Shown: positions 54,136-64,000 of the stretch, piece by piece | How positions within the stretch are numbered: position 1 is the stretch's first letter | Layout of the letters: each line of letters opens with the position of its first letter | Source of the DNA: Massospora cicadina | Taxonomy: Eukaryota; Entomophthoromycota; Entomophthoromycetes; Entomophthorales; Entomophthoraceae | Direction: 5' to 3' | Length of the DNA stretch: 64,000 bases | Assembly: GCA_022478985.1 (NCBI GenBank) | Contig: JAKSZP010002690.1 | Span: 124,001-188,000, forward strand | Made by a program: the position numbers and the translations under genes | The notes under the pieces: model-generated | The model's input: only the letters and a program-made list of their open reading frames with translations | Databases searched by the model: none | Told to the model about the DNA's origin: nothing

Positions 54136-55013
54136 TGATGATGGGATTTGATACAAATTTAAAGATTGGGTCATAAACTGTTTTGGGGCACAACTCCTGA
54201 TTACCTTCATTCAAGCCTTCCCATATCAGGGCCAAACCCCAATCTAAAAGGTGATAAAATTGTGTTCAACAAAAGTACCCAGAAAGTCGCAGAATCCCTG
54301 AAGTAGCAAATTAGGTATAGATTGAGGCTTGGATATGTGTAGTAATTCCTGAAATTGCTAACACTTAATTTTACTGTATTGTTCAGAATAGATGGTTAAA
54401 TTACTATTTTTAATAATTTGCTGTTTATAAGACTATTGGGGTTTGATCCTAGTATTTATCCAATTGTTACACTTATGGAAACAAAAGCCAAAATTAATCA
54501 ATTAATTCAATAGTATTATCTAACCTTTTAATTTTTTATTAATGACAACCAAAGCTGAGACTTTTCACTGATCTAAACAATAAACTGCTATACATCACTT
54601 AGCAACTTGCTTATCCACATTCTACATCTCTATTTTCCACTTTAATTGCCTTCTTCTTATCTAGCTTCGCTTATCCTGAATCCTCTCTCTAAACCCACTT
54701 TTAGCTTTCTAGCACTATAAATAGTGCATGCTATACCCTAATAAAGTATCTATTCTTAGATCAGCATTCCTTTTACCATTTATTTTGCCTTTCCTCTATT
54801 ACTATAGAAAAGATACTCTTTTTTGACATTACTTTAAATTTTCTACTATTTTTATAGTGAAAAAATTATCTGGTTATGCCACTCAAGGAGTATCTTCTTT
54901 AAAAGAAGTCTTTTTATTATGAGTAAATTTTTCTGTTTCTTTTTCTCAGGGCTTCAGGTACCCTAGACTTCTAAACGAAAGGATTGTGTGAACTAATCCC
55001 CCTTATTCTGACA
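54136..55013 (+). repeat. Gyp5 LTR, right copy
   Basis: Aligns with 42513-43417 but without the LineA tail. It starts TGATGATGGGATTTGATAC and ends TTCTGACA. TATAAATA (54716-54723) and AATAAA (54740-54745) are 16 bases apart. Confidence 0.8.
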
Positions 55014-55059
55014 CTTTTAGCCTCTTGTTCCCTGATTGTGTGGCTGTGCACTCTGCACG

Positions 55060-56560
55060 ATCTTTCATGGAACAAAAGAATTACAGATACTATCTTGACA
55101 ACCTAGAAACTCCATCTGAGATCTATAGACCTGGCACTTGTTAGGCTTGATTTTAAACTGAGATTGAGCTAGCCTAAACAACCTCTTCCAGAGGCGCTAT
55201 TTGTTGAGTGAAAATTTTTAGAACATATATATATATATATATTTGAGGTAAATTAAAATGCAACTCCTCTTTAAATCTCACACAATAGCGTGCATTGCCG
55301 TTTGAAGGTATCTGTAGCTTTCACAAACCTTGGGCATTTGGTTCCATTAAAAAAATCCTTGAAAGGTGAATATCGCTCATTTTTTATGTTTTTAGAAGGC
55401 AGGTTTATCTGCCAATATCTGCTGATGAGGTAGAGCTGAAAATATTTGCTACTCCTAATTGATCCAATGTGTCATCTATTTGAGGTAAATGATAAAAAAA
55501 TTTTAGTTATATACAGATGTCAGTAAATAATGACGACTCTATTACAGATATCTTATATAAACTATGAGTACCAGGCTGGCTCATGGGCTGCGCGAAGGGA
55601 CAAACATCTTTGGCTTAAAAGCTTTTCTATTCTCTTTTGCACCTCCTTATCACCGCCCTTGATTCTCCAAATTGCCTGAAATTGAATGGGACTTGCATTC
55701 ACAGTATTAATGTGGTGCTGGATCCCCACAATGCACCCAAGACATATCCGTCTGTTGCAAATACTTAGGCATATTTTTGAATGAGAGCCATCGCTTTATC
55801 TTCCTGGTCCTTTTTTAGTACATCAAGTTGCTTATGAGAAACGACCACAAAATTTGGTATGGATTTTTAGGGTAAGCCAAACTCGCACAGAATCCCAAAC
55901 TCACGTACTATCAAAATTTCTTCCAGTAGGGTAAGATGTACAAACACAATCTTCTGTCCTCTCTTGACAGAAAGTTTTAGAAGCATTTAGGTTGCAAATA
56001 ATACTAAAATCTTTTAGTGACTGGATGAGACTATCCAAGAAGCAGAAAAAGGTTTATCCCTTGCTCATTACCAAGGGAGTTAATTTAACCAATCCGTCAG
56101 ATAACTCCAAGTATTTCTGATTGACACTACAAGCGGTTCTCTGGTGTATAATACACTTTCCTTAGAGAATTTAATGAGGATGTCTTTATCTAAAACTATG
56201 GTAGCAGAAGGATGGGACCTTCGGTGTCCATTTGTTGATACTGGATGGGAATTCTTGAATTGTTATAAACCATTTTGATTAAGTTACTATTATGAAATGG
56301 GAAGTTTGATAAATTCTTAAGTAGTAAGGGATAATGTTTTGCTAGGATAGTGATAATGTTCTACTTATAGTTTTACAGCGCCATAAAATATGAAATCTAT
56401 TACCAACAAGAGATTAATTTTATCATAAAGAAACACTATGATGGAGCTCTAACCTGAAAGGAGATCACCCTCATCTGTAACGCGCTATACGCCCTCCCAC
56501 TCATAATACTCTTAGCCCTAGCAGTTCCATATCATTGATGATGAGTGACAGGATTCATTC
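55060..56560 (-). pseudogene. pol: Gyp7: Ty3/Gypsy pol relic, protease to RT
   Basis: The minus strand reads YHLPQIDDTLDQLG near 55490-55450, then SKYFQLYLISRYWQINLP at about 55440-55385, which corresponds to FSALDLxSGYWQI of Gypsy RTs; the catalytic Asp position is Tyr here. Upstream (56000-55590) the linker and RT N-terminal edge follow in broken frames. Beyond about 56000 lies protease-like sequence without a visible DSG. No LTR was assigned. It is an old truncated copy beside the Gyp5 LTR. Confidence 0.6.
55224..55242. repeat. (AT)n microsatellite
   Basis: About nine AT units in AT-rich sequence. Too short to carry special meaning. Confidence 0.8.
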
Positions 56561-57246
56561 CCAAATCAAATTTTTATGTGAGTTAGATGAAAGGAATCAA
56601 ACCCAATTTGTTAAAATAGCTGAAACAAATATTAGGGTATAATCCCTGACATATCCAGTAACTATTCGCCCAAAAACCCTAATATTAGGGTTTAAACCCA
56701 ATCTAAGCAGCAATTGAATCACATTTGTTTAATTTTAAGTAGGTATAGGCTCGCTGGTGCGTTAAGGTCTAAATATCAATAAACAGGGAATTATAACTAC
56801 TTAAATTTAAAAAAATTAACAGACACTAAAAATTAAAAAGTTGTTAGTTTTTTCATTTATTAAGTGCTGTGGGGATAAGAAAGAAACGAACCCTTATACA
56901 ATTTTACAGCTTAGTATTTAAGCTCACTTTGGGCTTGAAGGGCAAACATTGAATCATTATTAGGTTTGAGCCAAATAAGGAAACATGGTCGTTTGACCTA
57001 AAGAAGCTCTTGAAGCTTGCCTTGCTTTATTGGAAAGGCTGATGGTGTAAGGAGAGTATCTATAACTCTCCTGCTCCCAGGGTGGTAGTTTATGGTTCAC
57101 AGGGCCAACTCCTTGAAACTATTCATTAGTATTAAAGCTACTTGAGCCCAGCAGAGGGTGCTTGACCTGTAATAACCTAGGTCAAGGGTATCAATAAAAG
57201 GAAGAACCAAAATTGAAATAACAACAAGTTGTTAGTAAACGTGTCA
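56561..57246. other. AT-rich spacer with a 20-bp palindrome
   Basis: No coding potential seen. AAACCCTAATATTAGGGTTT at 56674-56693 is a perfect palindrome. The stretch lies between Gyp7 and the Gyp8 LTR, and may include a decayed LTR. Confidence 0.4.
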
Positions 57247-57743
57247 TGATTCTGATATGAATGGATGACAAGCCCTAGGTTGTGAGGGCGGGATATATGA
57301 GTACATGGAGATTGATATGAGTGATGGTAATTTGAGCACCTTAAAATTAGGCGATATTGGATTGTTGGTAAATCGCCTTGAATTGGGTGTCATGAGATTA
57401 ACGAATGAAGAATTGAAGTACCCAATAAGATACGCCAAATTGAGTTACTAAAAGCCATGTAAGTAGTATCATCCGAAAACATTACAATATAAGCAGGATG
57501 AGATGATTGAGGAAGGTTAGGTTTTTATAATTTGAAGATTAGCAGAACAGCGAGATCAGCTGTAATAATTATATTAATAAAGAAGAGTTTTGGGAGAAAG
57601 TGCTCAAAATTTATAACTATACATCTATTATTTTATCTTCAGGACAATGATCCTCACATCGCTGAACCTAGCTGCTCAGTGGGTCAAACCCTGTGCCAAA
57701 AACCCTTTGGTGTATCCCTCCCATACTGCTAATTTTACAACAA
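57247..57743 (+). repeat. Gyp8 5' LTR (probable)
   Basis: The segment starts TGATTCTGATATG and ends ACAACA directly before a good PBS. A GGTTGTGAGGGCGGGATAT box resembles the GC-rich box of the Gyp1/Gyp2 LTRs. The other LTR was not found, so boundaries are inferred. Confidence 0.45.
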
Positions 57744-57761
57744 TGGTGCTCACTACAGGGG
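57744..57761 (+). promoter_or_regulatory. Gyp8 primer binding site overlapping an ATG
   Basis: TGGTGCTCACTACAGGGG follows the LTR. The ATG at 57743-57745 shares its last two bases with it and reads MVLTTGAH before a stop. Confidence 0.7.
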
Positions 57762-58300
57762 CCCATTGATCAATTATAATATAATAAAAACTCAGTCGCA
57801 AGCCATGTTGCCTTGAGTTGCCTATGTGGAGCTGAAACTGGTGTTGGATGCTGTGCTTAAAAAACAAGATGAGCTGCTCCAGGAGGTCTACTGCAATAAG
57901 CTGCCCCCATTTGATCGTAAGGGAATATTTATGGGTAATTTAAGAGATTTGAGATTGCATCTGAAGGAGCCTTGGAATGACAAGAGAAAAACTGTTGATT
58001 TCTACCTTGGATGTCAGAAGTGCTGATTAAGTCATTTGTTATCTTCCAAGAAGCTCCCTTATATACCAAGAAGTCAAAGACACAGTGCTGCGGTTGTTCA
58101 GCGGAACTGCAAAGATTTCACAGCAGATGGCTGAATTTTTGACCATTAAGTTTCAGCAGAATGAAACCCTCACTGCGCTTGCTGAGCGATTTATGGCAGA
58201 AGCTATTAGATTTTGATGGTTGACTTAAAAACAAACCCTTCAAGAAAACCATCAATGCTAATAGATTAATCCCATTGATGGTTCCTTGGACCTTTCCTGA
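57762..58300 (+). pseudogene. gag: Gyp8 gag start
   Basis: A plus frame 57826-58026 (MELKLVLDAVLKKQDELLQE) begins with a probable coiled coil, then DRKGIFMGNLRDLRLHLKEP and TVDFYLGCQKC. After a frame change the next part (58060-58225) reads TVLRLFSGTAKISQQMAEFL and LTALAERFMAEAIRF. The second section has the pattern of the Gypsy capsid (uptake of particle-forming helices). After about 58300 the sequence changes and Gyp9 begins, so the copy is truncated early in gag. Confidence 0.55.
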
Positions 58301-58530
58301 TTTATCTGCATAACTAAATTCATTCCAAAACTACCTCAATTGTATAAAATTGTCCCAATTAACATAGCTAATAAAAGCTATGATATTATTACCTTATGGC
58401 TTATTATGGGAACCACTTGGATAAACCAAGTGAATCTATGGCACAAACTTAATTGCATTCATGAATTTAATGCAAGTATAATTAATGAATAATAATTTTA
58501 TTGTATGTTGATCACCATAATTGGCACTAT

Positions 58531-58824
58531 AGTACTTACGTATGGACTTCCCAATTAGGGAGTACCAAGTACTATTGAGAGGGTTGCTGACATCCCAATT
58601 AAGGGTGCATCATTATTTGAATCCATATATTCTTTTTATCAAATTGTTGTATTTTGTCAGCTGTATGACAAAATGATAGTACTTGCACATGGACAGCCCA
58701 AATAGGGAGTACCAAGTACTATTGAGAGGCCTCCTGACATCCCAATTAGGGGTGCATCATTATCCAAATTCTATGTTCTCTTTCCCCCACTTATTGTGAT
58801 TCATCAGCTGTATGATGAAATGTA
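58531..58824 (+). repeat. Two tandem 147-bp repeats, each with a hairpin
   Basis: GGGAGTACCAAGTACTATTG occurs at 58558 and 58705, a period of 147. Each unit ends with a hairpin with loop GCTGTA: ATTTTGTCA...TGACAAAAT in the first (58651-58674) and TTCATCA...TGATGAA in the second (58800-58819). Confidence 0.8.
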
Positions 58825-59061
58825 ATTGGGCTGAATATAAGGCAAATATACAATGCTAAGGTGCTAATACTATGCCTAAAATCTTCCAAAATACAAGAGT
58901 AGTAGTGCCTTCAATTGGGCTGAAACAATTGAATTAAGTTAATTCAAGGGCCAAATTAACTTGGGGATCTTTTAATAACCACTGCTATAATCCATAGCAG
59001 ATTGGCATGGTTTTACTTAGCTCATCTAATAGATGAGTATGGCCAGGAGATGTCCTAGAGG

Positions 59062-59093
59062 TATAAAATACTGGTGCCTGGCCCTAAAATAAA
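59062..59093 (+). promoter_or_regulatory. TATA box and AATAAA before Gyp9 gag
   Basis: TATAAAAT at 59062-59069 and AATAAA at 59088-59093, 18 bases apart, as in the other LTRs. Confidence 0.55.
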
Positions 59094-59267
59094 ATCATCA
59101 TCTTTCCATATCTTTATATTTTTGTCTTATATCTTCTTATCTTAATTCAATCTTCATATTAAGTGTGTATACTAGCATTCAAGGGAGCTTGTCATAATCA
59201 CCTGTGTCTGGAGAGTTCCCAATTTGAGAGGAAAAATTACCCTAGAAGAGATTAAGAGAGGCAGATA

Positions 59268-61760
59268 TTGATATTTAGCTTTGTGAGCTTCCAAACGGTT
59301 AGGAAATACCATAAGACACATAGCATAATTGAGGATTTATCGGCTGAAACTCTTCCTGACTATCAAAACAGGAATACATCTAATAAGCGAGCTAATCCCC
59401 AAAAATTCACAAGTGGTGCTCACAAAAAACCACGCTACACTTTTTATATGAATAATTCATCTGAATACCAGGCAGGAGCTGCCAGAAGTTATGACAAAAA
59501 TGACATGGAAACCAATGACAGAGGAATTACTGAGTACTTCAACACTGCATACCAGAATACCGAGTAGAACACTTTATACTCCTTGGATCTAATCAAAGCG
59601 GGAGGAGGGCATGTGGACACAGCTGGCCCAATTAAGTTTACCTCTGACAGTGTGAAGGAGATGATAGAGACCCTATTTCATGGGTATAGAATCAGTAAAT
59701 CGAAAATGGACCAATCTTTTGGGCTGTTTTACTATTTGAAGGATCAGGCCTTCAAGATGGAGATGTATATGCGGTACCAAGATATGACCATGGCAATCTT
59801 GGAAAAATGCCTCAACTGTACACAAGCAACCAACGAGTTTTTGGTTAGCTTTGTAAATCCCTCAATCAAGCATAACCAAAAGATTCTGGCTTGACAGAAT
59901 CTAGAGCTTGAAGAAATTTACAGAATAAAAGAGGAGGAGTGATCTTCCCAATTAGGCTTACTGGATAATCTGAATTCCTATTTTTGATGAGGTTAGAAAG
60001 GGTATTGTAAATAATATGGAACAGGCGAATGATGCCCACAGAAGAGTGAACACCTTGGAAGATCAACTCAATGAAAAAGTTCAAAAAATTGCAGCTGAGG
60101 TCCTCCCTTTGCATGGACTGACCAGTGGATGGGTCAATAATATTAGTAAATGCTTCCAGAAATTGGATAATTACTCCAAATTTTTGACATCTCCGACCAA
60201 ACGTTTAAACAAAAATTCCACAATTCCAGAAAAGTCACTTGGAATTGAAAAACATGCATGTTCAGCTCGATGAATATGTCCAAAATGAGTTGGGCATATT
60301 GCAAAAGAGCAATTAAGAACTGGCTGCCATGCCAGTAGGGCTGAATAAAAAGGAATACTTTGAGCAAATTCAGGAAGAATTTATGAAACTCTAGTCAACA
60401 ATATCATCTGTTCAAGCAAAGAACGTCAAGCTTACTAAAAGAAAACAAGATCTTTAAACACAGCTATCAGTAACTGATGACCACATTGCCAATATGACAG
60501 ACGATGTGAAGCATATACTGGCTTCTTAAATTATCTTTCAGAAAGAAAGTGAAGACCTTAAAAAGGAAGTCAATTTATTAATAAAAAGATTAGTACTATA
60601 TAAAATACCAGGGGAGAATCAATAATTTGATGGGGGATAGTCACTATCATGTGTGAGGATGGGATTGAATTCAGGAACATAGAAGTTGATGTCGCACTAA
60701 AGGAGAGAATTTGCAACTGTTCAACTAGTCCTTGAGTGGGGTAGAGCAGCAAAACCTCTAAGTATTCGGGCAGAACAAAACTGAAGAGATTACATAAGGT
60801 CCAAATTCAGGAGTCCAAATTGAGTAGTTTGGAGCAATTTCATGAAGCAGAATCCTCTGAAGTTGAGACAGATAACAAAACAGATTTATTATATGTTTGC
60901 TCAATGCCAAAAATTCTTGCTTCCGTCCCAACTCCAGATGACACTTGTCATGAACGAACTTCAATTCTGACTGAAGATTCCCTCAGATGTTTGAACTCTA
61001 GACAAAGCGTAACTCCTCTGGCCAATTCTGGGCGTGATGACTTCAAACCCTTGAATTTGCCAAAATTCAACAAAGAAGGAAATGTCCATTTGTTCATAAA
61101 ATTGTTCAAAAAGGCTATGCGAGGAGGATCAAATCATGTAAAGTCTACAGCTCTCATTAATTTTCTGGACTCATATAATGTCGATATTGTTATGCCCTAT
61201 TTGGGTGATGATTGGTCCTATTCAGATGCAAAAAGGCCGTCGTAAGACAATTTGGAGGCCCTGATAAACTATCATCCAGAAAGACTGACCTACTCAATAT
61301 TGAATCTCAGCAGAATGAGTTTATCTGAGACTTTGTGGATAGATTTTTCCATTAGGCTCAAGTCTTACTCAGTTCAGGCGCCATAGACAAACTAATGTGA
61401 AGATTGTAATGCAGCATGCCGTCAAGCCATACTGAGACCTGCAGCATGTTATGATCCAGCCTTTAGTTGGCCCTTGGGAGCGTTAGAACTTTTCGATTAT
61501 CTGAGAGAATGTTCAAGTAGCTTCAACGCCCCTAATTGGCCCAAAGAGCAGTAAAAATTTTGACTTCAGGCCCAAAAAATACAAATTTGAATGAACAGGG
61601 AAAAAACAATCAGCCCATAAATCTGAAAAATGATCAGCAAACAGGGCCAATTACCTGTCATAATTGTGGCTGAAAAGGACATTATTCTAGCCAATGCTAC
61701 AGACAGCCTGATAAGAAACCTGGGGTTAATGTGGCCTTAAAGGTTAACAATGAAGAGCAG
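59268..61760 (+). pseudogene. gag: Gyp9 gag with CCHC zinc knuckle
   Basis: Two long frames, 59268-59567 and 59583-59894, are in the same phase and separated by a single TAG. Then follow a heptad-rich part (60016-60273, ANDAHRRVNTLEDQLNEKV) and the frame 60820-61245 with FKPLNLPKFNKEGNVHLFIK, the start of a Gypsy capsid (LPKFxGxxxxxxFxxxF). At 61656-61697 comes the knuckle CHNCG-stop-KGHYSSQC, a C-X2-C-X4-H-X4-C motif with an in-frame TGA at 61671-61673. The protein would form particles and bind RNA. The very long N-terminal part before the capsid (about 500 codons) is unusual. Confidence 0.7.
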
Positions 61761-62750
61761 GTGGGAAAAGAGCAGGTGTAGTAGAGGCGGAATGCTCTAC
61801 CTCCACCAATGCCTTAACGCACATTCCACCTGACCCCGGCAAGCTTTTCTTGGCTGACAAAGTGGCTGAAGATAGCTTACACCACATTGTGACTGACGAC
61901 ATCTATATGGTTACCACCCGGGCCAAAGCAAAAGAATTAAAACAATAAGAGGGCACTGAAGATGCTCGAGCTGAAGTAGCAAAGCCCTACGCCAAGCAAG
62001 TCATTGATCAAGGGCCAAGTATCCATCCTAAATGTTCAGCCAATATGCTCACACTACAGGACGTGCAAGTGGCCATACCTATGAAGACTTTAGCAGAAAA
62101 TTTTTAAAGAGATCTGATCAAGTCTGAAGTCCCACTTGGAACTGAAAATTTACTCTAATATTCACCTAATAAACGATTCTGATACCTACTCTAGTGTACT
62201 TATGTGGATATTGCAGTAAATAAAGTTCGAGTTTGGACTAATGTTGATAGTAGGGCATCTATCAACATTGTCAGCACCTAATTGGTAAAGAAGCTGAAAA
62301 TTGCGCCTGACGTTGCACACTGTCAAGAATATGGTTCAGCAGGAGCCCATACTACTAAGTTGCTTGGGGCTTATAGCACGTTACTATTATGGTTTGGTTC
62401 CATTGTAGTACAGTGCCGGCCTTAGTCTTGCCAAATACTAGCTACAATATTCTTATTGGGACCAATTTCCTGAGAAGATTTGGTGTTGTCACAAACCATA
62501 AGGAAGATAAGCTGAAAATTTTGGGGCAAAGCATCCCAATCTATTATAACAGAGATGGAAAGGTTAAAAAGAAACAGCTGAAGTTATCTTTTAACCTGGC
62601 CTATAAGGATGGGATAAACCAATTGAGTACACAAAATCCCGTTCAAAAATTAAGGACCTTCCAATGCAGATTTGAGAATCAAAGGGAATTCCATTACGAT
62701 CAAATCAGCAGACTACCATGCTACCTGGAACTCAAGTAGTCATCCCTACC
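61761..62750 (+). pseudogene. Gyp9 aspartic protease
   Basis: Near 62230-62280 the plus strand reads VWTNVDSRASINIVST; DSR (62246-62254) is at the place of the catalytic DSG/DTG, so the Gly is Arg. The frame 62389-62739 continues with LVLPNTSYNILIGTNFLRRF, the C-terminal strand motif, and VVTNHKEDKLKILGQSIPI. The region 61790-62200 has decayed gag-protease linker. Most likely inactive. Confidence 0.7.
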
Positions 62751-64000
62751 GGGTTAATTATTAAAATTCCAGAAGGACTGTATGGGGAAATATTAGCCAT
62801 GGTTTAGATTTTGATTGGAGCCAAATATTGCACCGGGGATAGTCATTTCAGGTCATGAAGAAATTCAAATTTTATGTGCAAACCTCCAGAATCGGCCTAT
62901 TGAAATATGGAGACATCAGGTTATTGCCTACCTACATTTATTTCTGAGCACCAAAATTCAGACATTTCACAAATTTTTAACCTTAGACAAGATAGGACTT
63001 ACTGATGATGAAATCATAAATCAATAATGTTGTCCCTATGGCAAAATTAGGGAACTTAACTGACATGGAAAAGGCTCAAGTCCAGAATTTATTTCAAAAA
63101 TACTGGGAAATATTCACAAAGGATGATTTCAACTTAGGTTGCGCTAAAAATGTAATACACACAATGGACATAAATGACCATGACCCCATCTGACTAAGGC
63201 CGATTAGACTTTTGTAAGCAGCAGAAGAAGTCGTTTCTAAAGAAATAAAAGAACTTCTAGATCATGGAATGCTGGTCCCATCAAAGAGCCCTTGGGCTGC
63301 CCCAATTTTAATAGTAAAAAGAAGGATGGGAGAAATCAGGTTGTCATTGAAGATTGAAAATTAAACAACATAATCAAGAAGGATTCTTATCCCCTCCCAC
63401 AAATTGATGACGCCTTAGACCGACTTGGAGGCGCAAAGTTCTTTTCCGCTATGGACCTAATAAGCGAATATTGGCAGATTGATATGCCCAAAGAGGAGCG
63501 CGAAAAGTGCGCCATTATAACTCAAGAGGGCCTATTCCAGCTGAACAGGATTCCACAAGGATTTTTCAATGCCCCAGCTACGTTTCAAAGAGCGATGGAC
63601 ATGATCCTTGGAATTTAAAATTATCTTGTGTGTTGGTTTATTTGGACAATATAAATGTCTTTGGACGCACCTTCACCAACCACCTGGAACATCTAGAAGT
63701 ATTTTAAAAGACTAGCAGCTGCAAATCTGAAAATCAAACCCCGGAAGTGAAAATTTTTCAAAGACCAATTGGAATATCTTGGGTTTGTTATTAATAAGGA
63801 AGAACTCCAAACCCAGCCATCCAAACTGGATGCAATATCAAAGATGAAACAGCCCAAATTCAAGCGTGACATACAGGTTTTCCTGGGCATGATTGGCTAT
63901 TATCGCCAATTCATTACTGATTTTGCACAAATTGGAGAACTGTTGTTTCATCTGCTCAAGGACAAGGTCATATTTGACTGGAATCAGGCCTGCCAAGAGG
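62751..64000 (+). pseudogene. pol: Gyp9 reverse transcriptase, truncated by the window end
   Basis: The plus strand reads QVVIED-stop-KLNNIIKKDSYPLPQIDDALD, FFSAMDLISEYWQIDM (first catalytic Asp at 63454-63456), LNRIPQGFFNAPATFQRAMD, then after a frame change LVYLDNINVFGRTFTNHLEH. YLDN (63639-63650) replaces YLDD. The thumb and connection follow in another frame (DQLEYLGFVINKEELQTQPS, FLGMIGYYRQFITDFAQ) to the end of the window. Order and motifs are Ty3/Gypsy. Two frameshifts and one stop are present. Confidence 0.85.

Larger units (their letters stand above)
42513..55013 (+). mobile_element. Gyp5: LTR retrotransposon remnant enclosing Gyp6
   Basis: Two copies of an LTR in the same orientation, 42513-43417 and 54136-55013, bracket about 2 kb of decayed internal sequence (43418-45071 and 53754-54135) into which the whole of Gyp6 is inserted. 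The LTRs begin TGATG. A TGG at 43418 may begin a primer binding site. The class is not proven, because no RT is preserved; LTR structure and start resemble the Gypsy elements here. Confidence 0.6.
58502..59230 (+). repeat. Gyp9 LTR or leader region (probable)
   Basis: This section precedes the Gyp9 gag and has promoter features: TATAAAAT (59062-59069) and AATAAA (59088-59093) 18 bases apart, then a T-rich tract. It holds the tandem repeat 58531-58824. The start is uncertain (TGTATGTTG near 58502). The common TGGTGCYCAC site was not found; TGGAGAGTTCCC near 59210 might be a different PBS. The 3' LTR lies outside the window. Confidence 0.4.
59231..64000 (+). mobile_element. Gyp9: Ty3/Gypsy element, gag to RT, cut by the window end
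   Basis: The order is leader, gag with CCHC knuckle, protease, RT and start of RNase H connection, all on the plus strand. Frames are longer than in Gyp7 or Gyp8, but stops remain in gag, the zinc knuckle and RT. RNase H, integrase and 3' LTR lie beyond 64000. Confidence 0.8.

Noticed and set aside
56674..56693. Interstitial telomere (CCCTAA/TTAGGG)
   Set aside because: Only one hexamer in each orientation; no tandem array.
61671..61673. In-frame TGA in the Gyp9 zinc knuckle as evidence of a variant genetic code or recoding
   Set aside because: TAA and TAG also interrupt the same gag and pol regions, and LineA ORF2 uses the standard code; simple decay is sufficient.

Overview
The window is eukaryotic repeat-rich DNA. 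I found no cellular gene, rRNA or tRNA I could defend in 64 kb. Almost everything readable is a transposable element: Ty3/Gypsy-type LTR retrotransposons, LINE-type (non-LTR) retrotransposons, and one mariner-derived palindrome. Most reading frames are broken by stops and frameshifts. AT-rich Gypsy relics alternate with GC-richer LINE copies. Chromosome-scale nesting of this kind, with LINEs whose ORF2 combines an EEP endonuclease, a reverse transcriptase and a C-terminal zinc-binding segment, would suit a large TE-loaded fungal genome (for example an early-diverging fungus), but no host gene is present to test that, so the assignment is a weak inference. The names Gyp1-9, LineA-C and MarF are local labels.

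Layout. 1-412: unidentified sequence interrupting the Gyp1 RT. 413-9060: two related Gypsy elements on the minus strand in tandem, Gyp1 (PBS 3196-3213) and Gyp2 (LTR 8452-9060), apparently sharing the LTR at 3214-3838. 10850-30015: Gyp3 on the plus strand, LTRs at 10850-11580 and 24001-30015. Its protease region is split by LineA (14329 to about 21100, minus), and its 3' LTR is split by full-length LineB1 (24579-29836, plus, 17-bp target duplication). 31305-36582: LineB2, a second full-length copy of the LineB family in the opposite direction, with its own perfect 17-bp target duplication, inserted beside the integrase end of a minus-strand Gypsy relic (Gyp4, pieces between 30016 and 39700). 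39890-41565: fragment of a third LINE. 42513-55013: Gyp5, known mainly from its two roughly 0.85-kb LTRs, enclosing Gyp6 (45072-53753, minus), which is itself interrupted by a 1.5-kb unidentified insert in its 3' LTR and by MarF (50088-50641). 55060-56560: minus-strand Gypsy pol relic (Gyp7). 57247-58300: plus-strand LTR, PBS and gag start of Gyp8. 58500-64000: Gyp9, plus strand, leader through gag, protease and RT, cut by the window end.

Cross-family patterns matter more than any single gene here. Several LTR families share an LTR start of the form TGAT, a TATA box followed 13-18 nt later by AATAAA, the same 18-nt primer binding site with a gag-like ATG overlapping it, and a hairpin with a conserved loop at the end of the LTR. 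LineA has left at least two very short (about 48 bp) tail-only insertions with clear target duplications. All reading frames were judged by eye; domain names rest on recognised motifs, not on searches.
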